A stretch of 64,000 bases of DNA, taken from the NCBI GenBank assembly GCA_011089965.1, contig JAANAU010000002.1:104682-168681 (forward strand), in the 5' to 3' direction. Every line of letters starts with the position of its first letter. Position 1 is the stretch's first letter. Under the pieces are notes generated by a model. It made no database searches. It saw only the letters and a list, made by a program, of their open reading frames with translations, and had not been told where the DNA came from. Of the stretch, positions 35,943 to 44,381 are shown one piece after another. This DNA comes from Magnetococcales bacterium (GTDB lineage: Bacteria; Pseudomonadota; Magnetococcia; Magnetococcales; Magnetaquicoccaceae). A program made the position numbers and the translations under genes.

Positions 35943-38312
35943 GTGGGGATGTTGGGACAACTCCGCTTCAAGGTGTTGGTACTGCTGATCAGTGCCCTGG
36001 TGGTGATCATGGTTTTGAGTGGCAGCGCGACCTGGGACAAGCTCACGCAATCCCGTGAGGCTGCATTGCATGTGGAACTGGCGGAGTTGGCGGTTTTGAC
36101 GGCCAACATCATTCACGAAGGTCAGAAGGAGCGCGGTCTGACCTCCGGTTATCTTTCCAGCGGCAAGAAACGGTTTCGTACGGAAGTCGAGACCCAGCGC
36201 ACCGGCACGGATCGCGCTCTGGCTGCCTGGCGGGAGTGGCATGAACGCAAAACCTGGCAACATTTCGCCCCCAAACTTGTGGGGCTGGTGGAGAAGGCCG
36301 GCGGCAGCACCACACGCTTGAACGCCATTCGCCAGGAGGCAGACAGTGAAAAAGGGTCGGCCAATGAGGTGGTGCCGAAATACACCATTGAGCTGGCCAT
36401 TCTGTTGGGTTTGATCACGGATCTGCCGGCCAATTCCCGGGATGTGCAACTGGCTGCCCGCACCCAATCCTATGCGCAACTGGTGGCAGGCAAGGAGTTT
36501 GCCGGTCAGGAGCGTGCCTTGATGATGGCCGTGTTCACGGCAGATCGCTTTGATCCGCCCAAATTGACCCGGTATGCGGCTTTGGTGGGGGGACAGGCGG
36601 TCTATTTCAAAAATGCATTGGATCTGGCAACTTCCGAGCAATCGGATCGCTTCAATGGCTGGTTGACCTCTCCCATTGAAGAAGAGGTACAAAAGATTCG
36701 CAAGCAGGTGTTTGACAAGGCGTCGAGCGGCGGTTTTGGCATGGATCCGGCGGCATGGTTTCAGGCCTCGACCAAACGGATCGATCTGATCAAGGGGCTG
36801 GAGGATCATCTGGCCAAGGATTTGGACAATTTGGCACGCTCCATCCACCAGCAGGCCACGCTGGCGTTATGGATCTATCTGGGTGCGACTTTGGTCATTG
36901 TTGGCAGTTTGCTGGCGGTCGTGATTGTGGGCATGCGGTCGGTGGGACAGCGCATGCAAACCACGTTGAACACCCTGGAGCGGCTTGGTCATGGGGATCT
37001 CACCGGCAGACTGGATGTCGGGGCCACCCGGGATGAGTTGACAGCGATTGCCGATGGCATCAACACCATGGCCCAGGCCATGGCCGAGAACCTGCGCACC
37101 GTACATCGCGAGGCCGAGACCGTGGAAGGGGTGGCAGCCCGTTTTGTGGCGCTGCGTCAGGATCTGAATCGGGAGTCAACAGCCACCCATACCATTTCCG
37201 GCGAGGTGGTGGAAGAAAACAACCGGTTGGACGATCAACTGGAACATCTCAAGGGGGATATTGATGGGGCGGTAGAGCGGATTGATGAGGTCTCGAAGGC
37301 TGCCAGCTTGTTGGCGGAGCAGGTGGCAACGAGCGCCTCTGCGACGGAGTTGGCTTCCACCAATGTCAATGCCATGGCTGCTGCTGCCGAAGAGATGACC
37401 GCCAATCTGGCAGAGGTGAACGTGCATCTGGGCGAGGTGGCGGCATCGGTGATGCGTGTGGCCAGCCGTGTGAACGATGTCAATCAACTTTCAGACCGCA
37501 TCCGGGAGCGGTGCAATGTGGCCGAGGAGATCTCGGAGCGGGCAGATCGTTCCTCCGGGGAGACGCTGACATCGATTGAAGGGTTGGCGGCCTCATCGGA
37601 TGAGATCGTGGAAGTGGTCAAACTGATCCATTCCATTGCGGATCAGACGCATATGTTGGCATTGAATGCGGCCATCGAGGCGGCTGGCGCTGGTGAGAGC
37701 GGGAAGGGTTTTGCCGTGGTGGCGGGTGAGGTCAAGGAGTTGGCGCGCCAGACGGCAGATGCCACCCGACTGATCGAAGAGAAGACCAGCGACATTCAGG
37801 ATCGGACCCGGCGGGTCGTGGATGCCATTCGCGACATGGGGCGTCTGATTGATCAGATCAATGACGGGAATGAAGCGATTGCCGAGGCTGTGGATCAACA
37901 GCGGCAGGCGGTCAGTGAGATCGGACGTTCCATGGAGCAGGTCTCGGAGTCCACGCATCAGGTGACGCGCAACTCAAGTGAGTTGGGGATTGCCTCGGAC
38001 GAAGTGGCCAAGCGGGCGTTGGAAGCGGCCAATGGCACGGAAAATGTGGCGCACTCGGCCACGGTCATGGCAGCTCAGGCCGAACAGGTGGCCTCCGACA
38101 GTGCCAAGGCGCGGGAACGGGCCGAGTCCATGCGTTTGGTAGCAGAAGAGATGTTCCGGGCATCGACCCAGGTACAGAAAATGATGTTGCAGGCCATGGA
38201 TCATGTGGATGAGTTGCATGACACCATCCAACGTTCTGCCCAGTTGACCGACGATTTGAATCAGAGCAGTCAGTCACTGCGGCATGCGCGTGCGGGTTGG
38301 ACTGTGGATTGA
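35943..38312 (+). CDS. Methyl-accepting chemotaxis protein with NIT sensor
   Basis: About 789 residues from a GTG with AGGAGG 6 nt upstream (ATG 35937 abuts the ribosome site; ATG 35949 is also in frame). Helix 1 lies near 10-30 and a NIT domain with [19 protein letters not shown] follows. A second helix lies near 310-330, then HAMP and a signalling tip [21 protein letters not shown] near 565. NIT domains are proposed to sense nitrate or nitrite, so this receptor may direct taxis in nitrate gradients, which is inference. The sensor is of the same class as the c-di-GMP enzyme two genes upstream. Confidence 0.9.
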   Translation: MGMLGQLRFKVLVLLISALVVIMVLSGSATWDKLTQSREAALHVELAELAVLTANIIHEGQKERGLTSGYLSSGKKRFRTEVETQRTGTDRALAAWREWHERKTWQHFAPKLVGLVEKAGGSTTRLNAIRQEADSEKGSANEVVPKYTIELAILLGLITDLPANSRDVQLAARTQSYAQLVAGKEFAGQERALMMAVFTADRFDPPKLTRYAALVGGQAVYFKNALDLATSEQSDRFNGWLTSPIEEEVQKIRKQVFDKASSGGFGMDPAAWFQASTKRIDLIKGLEDHLAKDLDNLARSIHQQATLALWIYLGATLVIVGSLLAVVIVGMRSVGQRMQTTLNTLERLGHGDLTGRLDVGATRDELTAIADGINTMAQAMAENLRTVHREAETVEGVAARFVALRQDLNRESTATHTISGEVVEENNRLDDQLEHLKGDIDGAVERIDEVSKAASLLAEQVATSASATELASTNVNAMAAAAEEMTANLAEVNVHLGEVAASVMRVASRVNDVNQLSDRIRERCNVAEEISERADRSSGETLTSIEGLAASSDEIVEVVKLIHSIADQTHMLALNAAIEAAGAGESGKGFAVVAGEVKELARQTADATRLIEEKTSDIQDRTRRVVDAIRDMGRLIDQINDGNEAIAEAVDQQRQAVSEIGRSMEQVSESTHQVTRNSSELGIASDEVAKRALEAANGTENVAHSATVMAAQAEQVASDSAKARERAESMRLVAEEMFRASTQVQKMMLQAMDHVDELHDTIQRSAQLTDDLNQSSQSLRHARAGWTVD

Positions 38313-38320
38313 CTCTTTTT

Positions 38321-38926
38321 TTATCCGGCCTGACGACGTTTCTGCCAGAAAAGATAGCCGGCCAAAAGCAACAGGGCAAACAGCACAGCTCCTCCCACCA
38401 CCCACAGGGTATGCTGTTTGACCCACTCCTGATTTTCACCGATCACAAATCCCAAGACCAACAACACCAGATTCCACAAGGTCGCCCCAACCAGCGTATA
38501 CAGGATGAATGGCGACAAACGCATGCGCCCCACCCCGGCTGGCATGGAGATGAGATGCCGTACACCCGGCAGAAAACGACCGGTCAGAATGGAGATCTCA
38601 CCATGTTTGGCAAAGAAGTTCTCGGTCTGGACCAGATGGTGTTCGGTAATCAACAAATAACGTCCAAAACGGGCAATAAAGGGACGCCCCAACCACAAGG
38701 CCAGATAGTAACTGCCCAATGAACCAACAATACTGCCCAAACTGGAGGCGAGCATCGATCCGCTCCAGGTCAATTTCTGAGTGGAAACCAGATAACCTGC
38801 CGGGATCATCACCAGTTCAGACGGCACCGGCAAAATCGAACTCTCCGCAGCCATCAGAATGAAAATGGCAAAATAGTCCAATTGCCCCATCAATTCGAGC
38901 AACAGATTGGTCAAGCGTTCGCCCAT
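38321..38926 (-). CDS. DedA/SNARE-associated family membrane protein
   Basis: About 201 residues with five to six hydrophobic helices and the DedA signature: FILMAAESSILPVPSELVMIPAG, LGSIVGSLGSYYLALWLGRP and the conserved arginine in GRFLPGVRHLISMPAG. DedA proteins are inner-membrane flippase-like proteins for lipid carriers or phospholipids. Convergent with the NIT receptor, leaving 8 bp. The tRNA-Gln gene lies just upstream on the same strand. Confidence 0.9.
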   Translation of the reverse strand: MGERLTNLLLELMGQLDYFAIFILMAAESSILPVPSELVMIPAGYLVSTQKLTWSGSMLASSLGSIVGSLGSYYLALWLGRPFIARFGRYLLITEHHLVQTENFFAKHGEISILTGRFLPGVRHLISMPAGVGRMRLSPFILYTLVGATLWNLVLLVLGFVIGENQEWVKQHTLWVVGGAVLFALLLLAGYLFWQKRRQAG

Positions 38927-39011
38927 GAACAAAATGCTCCAAGCAAATCGATCTGTGAACGGGATGCGGGCAGGGTCAAAGCCCAGAACAGAACTCAAGC
39001 AGGTATCAAAC

Positions 39012-39085
39012 TGGCTGGCGGACTAGGATTCGAACCTAGACTGGAGGAGTCAGAATCCTCTATCCTACCGTTAGACGATCCGCCA
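39012..39085 (-). tRNA. tRNA-Gln (anticodon CTG)
   Basis: A full cloverleaf can be folded: a 7-bp acceptor stem TGGCGGA/TCCGCCA, an anticodon stem GAGGA/TCCTC with loop TTCTGAC, a T-arm with GGTTCGAATCC, discriminator G and an encoded CCA. The anticodon CTG lies at 39051-39053 (complement). The U-A first pair and CTG/TTG anticodon are typical of tRNA-Gln. It lies 85 bp upstream of the DedA gene. Confidence 0.95.
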
Positions 39086-39187
39086 ATGGTGATGAACACC
39101 CACAATGATCGCTGGTTTACTCTTCCAAGTCAAGAGAAATTTCCAGGTTCCGATCATGCACCAACACCATGCCGCTCTTCAGGCTCG

Positions 39188-39821
39188 GGCACTGGGCTTC
39201 GACCATTCGCAAGATCCCATTATGACGTGAAGTTGGTCGACCAACCCCGTGGCTCATCCCATGATCAAGTTGCTTTTTTCATCCGCAGGATCGCTTCCAC
39301 CGTCAGAGGCACCTTCCGAATCCCAAGTTGACTGCTGGAACCTTACCTGTTGTCCAATGACGACGAAAAAAAATATAACTTGTCGTATGAACATCCAACG
39401 TCCTTTGCAGCCCTTCCGTCGTTTTGGCATAGGCCGTACAACATCAAAGTCTCTTTTTGACCAGCAAAGCGCTTCTTTCACTCGGAGATCGTAGATCGTA
39501 TTCTTGTGCGAACCGACAACACGTCCTGTTGCCCTCAATCCCCTGCCCTCATCGCGCATCCTGATTACCAACGATACTTTACTGATCGGCTTTTTCAGAT
39601 CCGCCATGGGCGTCCCATGGGTCTCGGAGAACCGGATGCTCAGGCTAGACAGCGCAGCAATACACGATTCCCGTTATGCACGGTGGCATACCGCTTATCA
39701 ATGACGACCTCGACAAGCTGGCACGACGAACAAATAATGGTTTCGTTAGCGTTCATTGTGCTGGTTTACAGCCTCTTCCAGCATCGGTCAAGGGCGGTCA
39801 GAACAGTCGAAGCCCAGTGCC
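39188..39821. mobile_element. Decayed IS1-family-like insertion sequence
   Basis: The element is bounded by inverted repeats with identical 16-nt cores: GGCACTGGGCTTCGAC at 39188-39203 and its reverse complement at 39806-39821. It encloses a broken transposase on the minus strand. No target duplication survives. At 634 bp it is shorter than intact relatives, so an internal deletion is likely. The right end lies 18 bp downstream of the stop of the neighbouring membrane gene, and the left end lies 100 bp from the tRNA gene. Confidence 0.8.
39400..39756 (-). pseudogene. IS1-like transposase, frameshifted and truncated
   Basis: Three reading frames must be joined. ATG 39756 to a stop at 39640 gives a zinc-ribbon half (ICSSCQ...LLRCLA). 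The next frame gives FSETHGTPM...VIRMRDEGRGLRATGRVVGSHKNTI, the helix-turn-helix of IS1-type transposases. A third frame near 39475 gives RFAGQKETLMLYGLCQN. The catalytic DDE region is not recognisable. Clearly non-functional. Confidence 0.8.
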
Positions 39822-39839
39822 GAATCACCAAACAGTCTC

Positions 39840-41567
39840 TTATCCCTTCTGAAGTCGACAGCCGGTGTCGATTTCAGACAACCCGATCCGAATCAACAGA
39901 TAGGATTGATTCTCCCACACAATCTTTTGTCGCTCACGGAAAACCTCTGCCAGGAACATTGGAAAATCATTTTTTTGCACAACAAGGAGATCCGGATGAA
40001 CCGCATGCAGAATGCACTCAAACAAATCCCTGACTTGCACCTCCCAGTCCTGATCCGATTGCGGATGCGTGTTCAATTGCCGGAAACGATGCATCATCTT
40101 TTCCGTATCATACCAAGCCAATGCAGCACGCTGGTTGGATTGCAGAAAAATGCCACCATCTTTCCAGGCATGCCCAACAGAACGCAAAGCACCGTACCGT
40201 ATGGCCAAAGGATCAACACCAACCGGCAAAATCCGGACATCTTGATGCGTAAGCTTGCGCAGAGCGTCAATCATCTCCTGTTTTTCAACAACCTCTTGCG
40301 GGGTCTTATGCCACCAATGCACACCCTGCCACTTCATGGCCAATAACAATACCACCAACACAAGAGAGAGACTCCCCGCTTTGCCTGGAGTCATGCGTTG
40401 CATCACGCTGTGCAGCCCAACCACTCTCTGACGATAATCCAAAAAAGCCAACGACCATACAATGAATATGATCTGAATCGGAACGAGAAATCGCACCCCG
40501 CGCATGAACTGGAAAAGCCTGGTATCGATCAGTGGAATTACTACAGTAATCAACACCATGCCAATCAACCAAACAAGAATGATACGAAAATTGTTCCGGT
40601 GAGCCACATCCGCACGACGCCATAGGGTTCTCCCTGCCAAAAAAGCAAGAGGCAAAATTCCAAAAGTTGTGAATTTAAACAATAGCGCACCATAAGCAGG
40701 CCAAGGATTCAAGAAATCCTTGTTGAAGCGGTATTGTATCAAATGCACCATTGCTTCTGGATCAGCCTGATACGAGGCATTATAAACAGACAAATAATCC
40801 ATGGCAAACGGGATCGTTGGCAGAACAAACGCCAATCCGATCACACAACCATGACGCAACAGGAACACATGGCGTCTCTCCAGAAGAGCAGGAACCAAAA
40901 ACCCCGCCCATAAACTACAGGCAATCACTGGCGCACTGACAGGATGGGTGTAGGTCAAAGCCCCACAGGCTGCCATGATCCATTTGTGGGCAGAAGGGGT
41001 ATGTTTCCAATAAATGGCCGCAGCAAACACATAACCCAACAGGGCGGAAAAGGTGACACGGGGCAAGGCATCCCGATACAACCCCCAAAATTCCCCAAAA
41101 CTGGTATTGAGTCGTACAGCAAGCAAACATGCCAACAAAGCAGCCAGCAGACGATCCTGAAACAACACCCTCCCAAAGAGATACCAGCCTGCCAAATATA
41201 GCAGGTAATGCACACCGAGCATGGAGGTGAACGCATTACCATAGGATCCGGTCGCGTCCGCCAGCCAACGCAAAATCGGAATATGGATGGTTTGATAAAA
41301 TTGAAAATTTCCCAGGTCACTGAGCAGAGTATCGGACGCAAATTTTTTCGGATGGTCGATGGCCGCAGCAAACGCCGCCAGATTGGCCGCATCTCCGGTC
41401 AGATTGATGACCTCTGCCTGATTCGCTCTCCTGAAATCTTGATACAGAAATGAAAAAAGCATAAACAGGACAACAATGAGCCAGTCACGACCATCCCATC
41501 GGAATCGTATGGCAGAGGCCGCTTCCCGATCAAACACACCGGATGAACCACTCTGGTAATCACTCAT
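39840..41567 (-). CDS. Large multi-pass membrane protein of the polysaccharide locus
   Basis: 575 residues with about ten or more hydrophobic helices starting at residue 28 (DWLIVVLFMLFSFLYQDF) and a soluble C-terminal part from about 430. The residues after helix 1 (GDAANLAAFAAAIDHP..FASD) and the overall pattern recall GT-C-type or O-antigen-associated membrane proteins, but no motif is decisive. It is the last gene of the minus-strand operon, 84 nt after the epimerase. It may be a glycan polymerase, glycosyltransferase or sensor; undecided. Confidence 0.72.
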   Translation of the reverse strand: MSDYQSGSSGVFDREAASAIRFRWDGRDWLIVVLFMLFSFLYQDFRRANQAEVINLTGDAANLAAFAAAIDHPKKFASDTLLSDLGNFQFYQTIHIPILRWLADATGSYGNAFTSMLGVHYLLYLAGWYLFGRVLFQDRLLAALLACLLAVRLNTSFGEFWGLYRDALPRVTFSALLGYVFAAAIYWKHTPSAHKWIMAACGALTYTHPVSAPVIACSLWAGFLVPALLERRHVFLLRHGCVIGLAFVLPTIPFAMDYLSVYNASYQADPEAMVHLIQYRFNKDFLNPWPAYGALLFKFTTFGILPLAFLAGRTLWRRADVAHRNNFRIILVWLIGMVLITVVIPLIDTRLFQFMRGVRFLVPIQIIFIVWSLAFLDYRQRVVGLHSVMQRMTPGKAGSLSLVLVVLLLAMKWQGVHWWHKTPQEVVEKQEMIDALRKLTHQDVRILPVGVDPLAIRYGALRSVGHAWKDGGIFLQSNQRAALAWYDTEKMMHRFRQLNTHPQSDQDWEVQVRDLFECILHAVHPDLLVVQKNDFPMFLAEVFRERQKIVWENQSYLLIRIGLSEIDTGCRLQKG

Positions 41568-41651
41568 AAAATCCTCAATAATGATTCAAGCTCACCCGCA
41601 ACGCTCACGTACACTCCCGGTCCCATGGAACGGACCACACCCGGTCTTCAC

Positions 41652-42755
41652 TCATTCCCCCAGCAGCGTCTTGAGGATACGTTCGCTGGCGTCACCATGG
41701 CCATAAATGTCACAAGAGGATGGATCCACCGGCAGATCCTGCATGGCCACCACGGCTTGACAGATGGTGTGCGCATCGAATCCAGTCACCTGATTGCACC
41801 CGATTTCCACCAATTCCGTCCACTCGGTCTCTGCGCGCACGGTCACGCAACCCTTGCCCATGAAAAAGGCCTCTTTCTGGAGTCCGCCACTGTCGGTGAT
41901 CACCACTCCGGCATGATCAAGCAGGTCGATCATCTCCAGATAACCGACCGGTTCGATGACCCGGAGTCCAGACCCTTCCCAATTCAGGCCAATGCGCTGC
42001 AAGGCGTTGCGGGTACGCGGATGAAGCGGCATGAGCATCGGTCGCGAACTGGCCAAATCCAGCAACACATCGAAAACCTGTCGAAGCCGTTCATCGTTAT
42101 CGGTGAGTTCAGCACGATGCAAGGTACAAAGCCTGTATCCATCCCCGACTCCCTGACGAAGATGTGCAGCCCGGTCGCGGGCATGGGGTGCGAAATGACG
42201 TATGGTATCAAACATCACATCGCCGCAGTGACGAATGACCATCCCGGCACGCAGGTGCAACCCTTCGTCATGCAGATGCCTGACAGCAGTCGGGGTGGGA
42301 CAAAGCAACCAGGTCGCAACGTGATCGGTCAGGATGCGATTGATCTCTTCGGGCATCATGCGGTTGAAAGAGCGCAACCCGGCCTCGACATGTGCAACCG
42401 GCAGATGCAATTTGACCGCAGCGAGTGCGCCTGCAAGCGTGGTGTTGGTATCACCGTATACCAGAACCAGATCAGGACGCTCTTCAAGCAAAACCGATTC
42501 AATGCGTTCCAGCATGCGCCCGGTCATGGCACCATGTCCGAGACCGTGAATGCTCAAGGCGTGATCAGGTGCCGGTATCTCCATCTCGCGAAAGAAAATT
42601 TCGGACATGTTGACATCATGATGCTGCCCGCTGTGTACGATCACCTCACGGATTGCCCTTCCGGAATGCGACCGGTTATGCGCGACTATCGCCCGGGAAA
42701 CGGCTGCGGCTTTGATGAATTGAGGCCGCGCACCGACAATGGTGACCATTTTCAT
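41652..42755 (-). CDS. UDP-N-acetylglucosamine 2-epimerase family (WbpI/WecB-like)
   Basis: 367 residues with the non-hydrolysing epimerase signature: VGARPQFIKAAAVSRAI, VHSGQHHDVNMSE, YGDTNTTLAGALAA, HVEAGLRSFNRMMPEEINR, LHPRTRNAL and VITDSGGLQKEAFFMGKGCVTVR. The adjacent WbpB-WbpD and WbpE-type genes argue that the substrate is a UDP-2,3-diacetamido-glucuronic acid (WbpI role) instead of UDP-GlcNAc. The ATG overlaps the upstream stop (ATGA). Confidence 0.9.
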   Translation of the reverse strand: MKMVTIVGARPQFIKAAAVSRAIVAHNRSHSGRAIREVIVHSGQHHDVNMSEIFFREMEIPAPDHALSIHGLGHGAMTGRMLERIESVLLEERPDLVLVYGDTNTTLAGALAAVKLHLPVAHVEAGLRSFNRMMPEEINRILTDHVATWLLCPTPTAVRHLHDEGLHLRAGMVIRHCGDVMFDTIRHFAPHARDRAAHLRQGVGDGYRLCTLHRAELTDNDERLRQVFDVLLDLASSRPMLMPLHPRTRNALQRIGLNWEGSGLRVIEPVGYLEMIDLLDHAGVVITDSGGLQKEAFFMGKGCVTVRAETEWTELVEIGCNQVTGFDAHTICQAVVAMQDLPVDPSSCDIYGHGDASERILKTLLGE

Positions 42756-44296
42756 GCGTTCTGAGACTCCGCAACAGCAGTCAAAAGGGCATTGGCAATC
42801 TGATCGATCTCCTGGACCGTCAAATCCGGATGCATTGGCAAATGCAGTATCCGTCTGCTGAGCGCTTCGGCTACCGGGAAACGACCTGGTTGATGCCCCT
42901 GATCCGCATAGGCGGTTTGAAATGGCAACGGTTTCGGATAATAGACTGCAGTGGGAATGCGCAAAGCACGCAAGCGGTTTTCAACCGCATCCCGCGCATG
43001 AATCTGGACGCCGTACTGTGCCCAGGCGCTTTCCAAACCTGTCGGGACAAACGGAATCGTCACATGACCGGAGAGACGTGCATCATAAAGCGCCGCCACC
43101 TGACGACGCGCGACCAACTCTTGAGGAAATGCCGCAAGTTTGACTTGGAGTATGGCAGCTTGCAGGGTATCCAAACGCGAATTGACGCCAATCCGGACAT
43201 TGTCGTATTTGTCCGTGCCTTTGCCATGCAGACGCAAGGACAGAATTTTTTCTGCCAAAGCCGCATCATGGGTAAACACCGCACCACCATCACCATAACA
43301 GCCCAAAGGCTTGGCGGGAAAAAAACTGGTGGCCGTCACATCCGCCAGGGTACACGCCATGACCCCATGATACGTGGAACCGAATCCCTGGGCAGAATCG
43401 GCCAACAGGATCAGATCATGACGCGCGCAGATCCCACGCAGTGCCGGGTAATCGGCTGGCAGACCGAACAGATCCACCGGCATCACGCAGCGCGGATGCA
43501 AACCTCCTTCGGTCCGACATCGGAGGATTTCCATCTCCAAAGCTGCCGGATCCATCGTGTAAGTCCTGGGATCGATATCCACGAATCGTGGCTCGGCACC
43601 CAACAGCGATACCGTCTCCGCACTGGCCATAAAGGTAAATGCCGGCACAAAAACGGCATCTCCAGGACCAACCCCCAATGCCATCATGGCCAACTGAAGG
43701 GCATCGGTCCCACTGGCACACGTCACACAATGCTGCATGCCGGAAAATTGCGCCAGGGAACGTTCAAGCGTCTTGACCTCTGGCCCAAGAATGTAATTCC
43801 CATGATGAAGTACCCGGTGCATCCCCTGTTCCAACTCCGGGCGCAGGCGATCCTGCTGGGCAGCCAAATCAGCAAAGACCAAAGGAGAAGGCTCCCTGGG
43901 ACGAATCAAAAAAAGGTCAGGGGTCATGGCTTGAGAATGCTGGTTCAGAAGCGCAGGATCAGATGTCAGCAGCACGGCATCTTTCGGCAGACGCTGCATG
44001 ATCATGCCCATCCGTTCCGCATCGGGATCCGCCACACCGAACAGCGGCCCCTCACCTGACAAGGCGGCAAGCCACTGGAATGAACGGGTCTTCTCCTGCA
44101 GAATGGCACCCGCAACCGTTTTGCCTCCCACGATGAGCGTCAAGGTCTCAAACAACCAACGGCTGTCGCCAACATACGCCCAGATCCGGTGCCGGTCCGC
44201 AAGCCCCTGTTCGACCGCTCTTTGTGTCTGGTCATGTCCGAAACGTTCCGGCAGACAAAGATCCAGAATGAGTGCGGCGTCGAGTACGATATCCAT
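42752..44296 (-). CDS. PIN-like domain fused to a DegT/WbpE-type sugar aminotransferase
   Basis: 514 residues. Residues about 140-514 are a PLP-dependent DegT/DnrJ/EryC1/StrS aminotransferase: CASGTDALQLAMMALGVGPGDAVFVPAFTFMASAE, the aspartate in LLADSAQGFGS, the PLP lysine in SFFPAKPLGCYGDGGA, and N.RLDTLQAAIL. Residues 1-135 look like a PIN domain (IVLDAALILDLCLPE at the start, VLLTSDPALL near the end). WbpE relatives transfer an amino group to C3 of a UDP-3-keto-hexuronate. The extra domain is unusual; its acidic nuclease set may be incomplete. Confidence 0.85.
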   Translation of the reverse strand: MDIVLDAALILDLCLPERFGHDQTQRAVEQGLADRHRIWAYVGDSRWLFETLTLIVGGKTVAGAILQEKTRSFQWLAALSGEGPLFGVADPDAERMGMIMQRLPKDAVLLTSDPALLNQHSQAMTPDLFLIRPREPSPLVFADLAAQQDRLRPELEQGMHRVLHHGNYILGPEVKTLERSLAQFSGMQHCVTCASGTDALQLAMMALGVGPGDAVFVPAFTFMASAETVSLLGAEPRFVDIDPRTYTMDPAALEMEILRCRTEGGLHPRCVMPVDLFGLPADYPALRGICARHDLILLADSAQGFGSTYHGVMACTLADVTATSFFPAKPLGCYGDGGAVFTHDAALAEKILSLRLHGKGTDKYDNVRIGVNSRLDTLQAAILQVKLAAFPQELVARRQVAALYDARLSGHVTIPFVPTGLESAWAQYGVQIHARDAVENRLRALRIPTAVYYPKPLPFQTAYADQGHQPGRFPVAEALSRRILHLPMHPDLTVQEIDQIANALLTAVAESQNA

Positions 44297-44381
44297 GTCG
44301 CAACGAATCTCCTCTTGGACAGATATGATTTGCAGTGACTCGCACCGTGCGGGTGCAGCCAGCCTCGTGATCGGATCAAGG

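Noticed and set aside
35793-36848. 351-codon minus-strand frame
   Set aside because: Antisense to the NIT chemoreceptor and no recognisable motif.
39119-39208. Small minus-strand frame starting MVEAQCPSLKSGM
   Set aside because: It lies across the left end of the IS relic, and part of it is the terminal repeat read as protein.
39180-39830. Target-site duplication of the IS relic
   Set aside because: The 8-9 bases flanking the two ends do not match, so no duplication is claimed.
42830-44059. 409-codon plus-strand frame
   Set aside because: Antisense to the PIN-aminotransferase gene, whose PLP motifs are clear.
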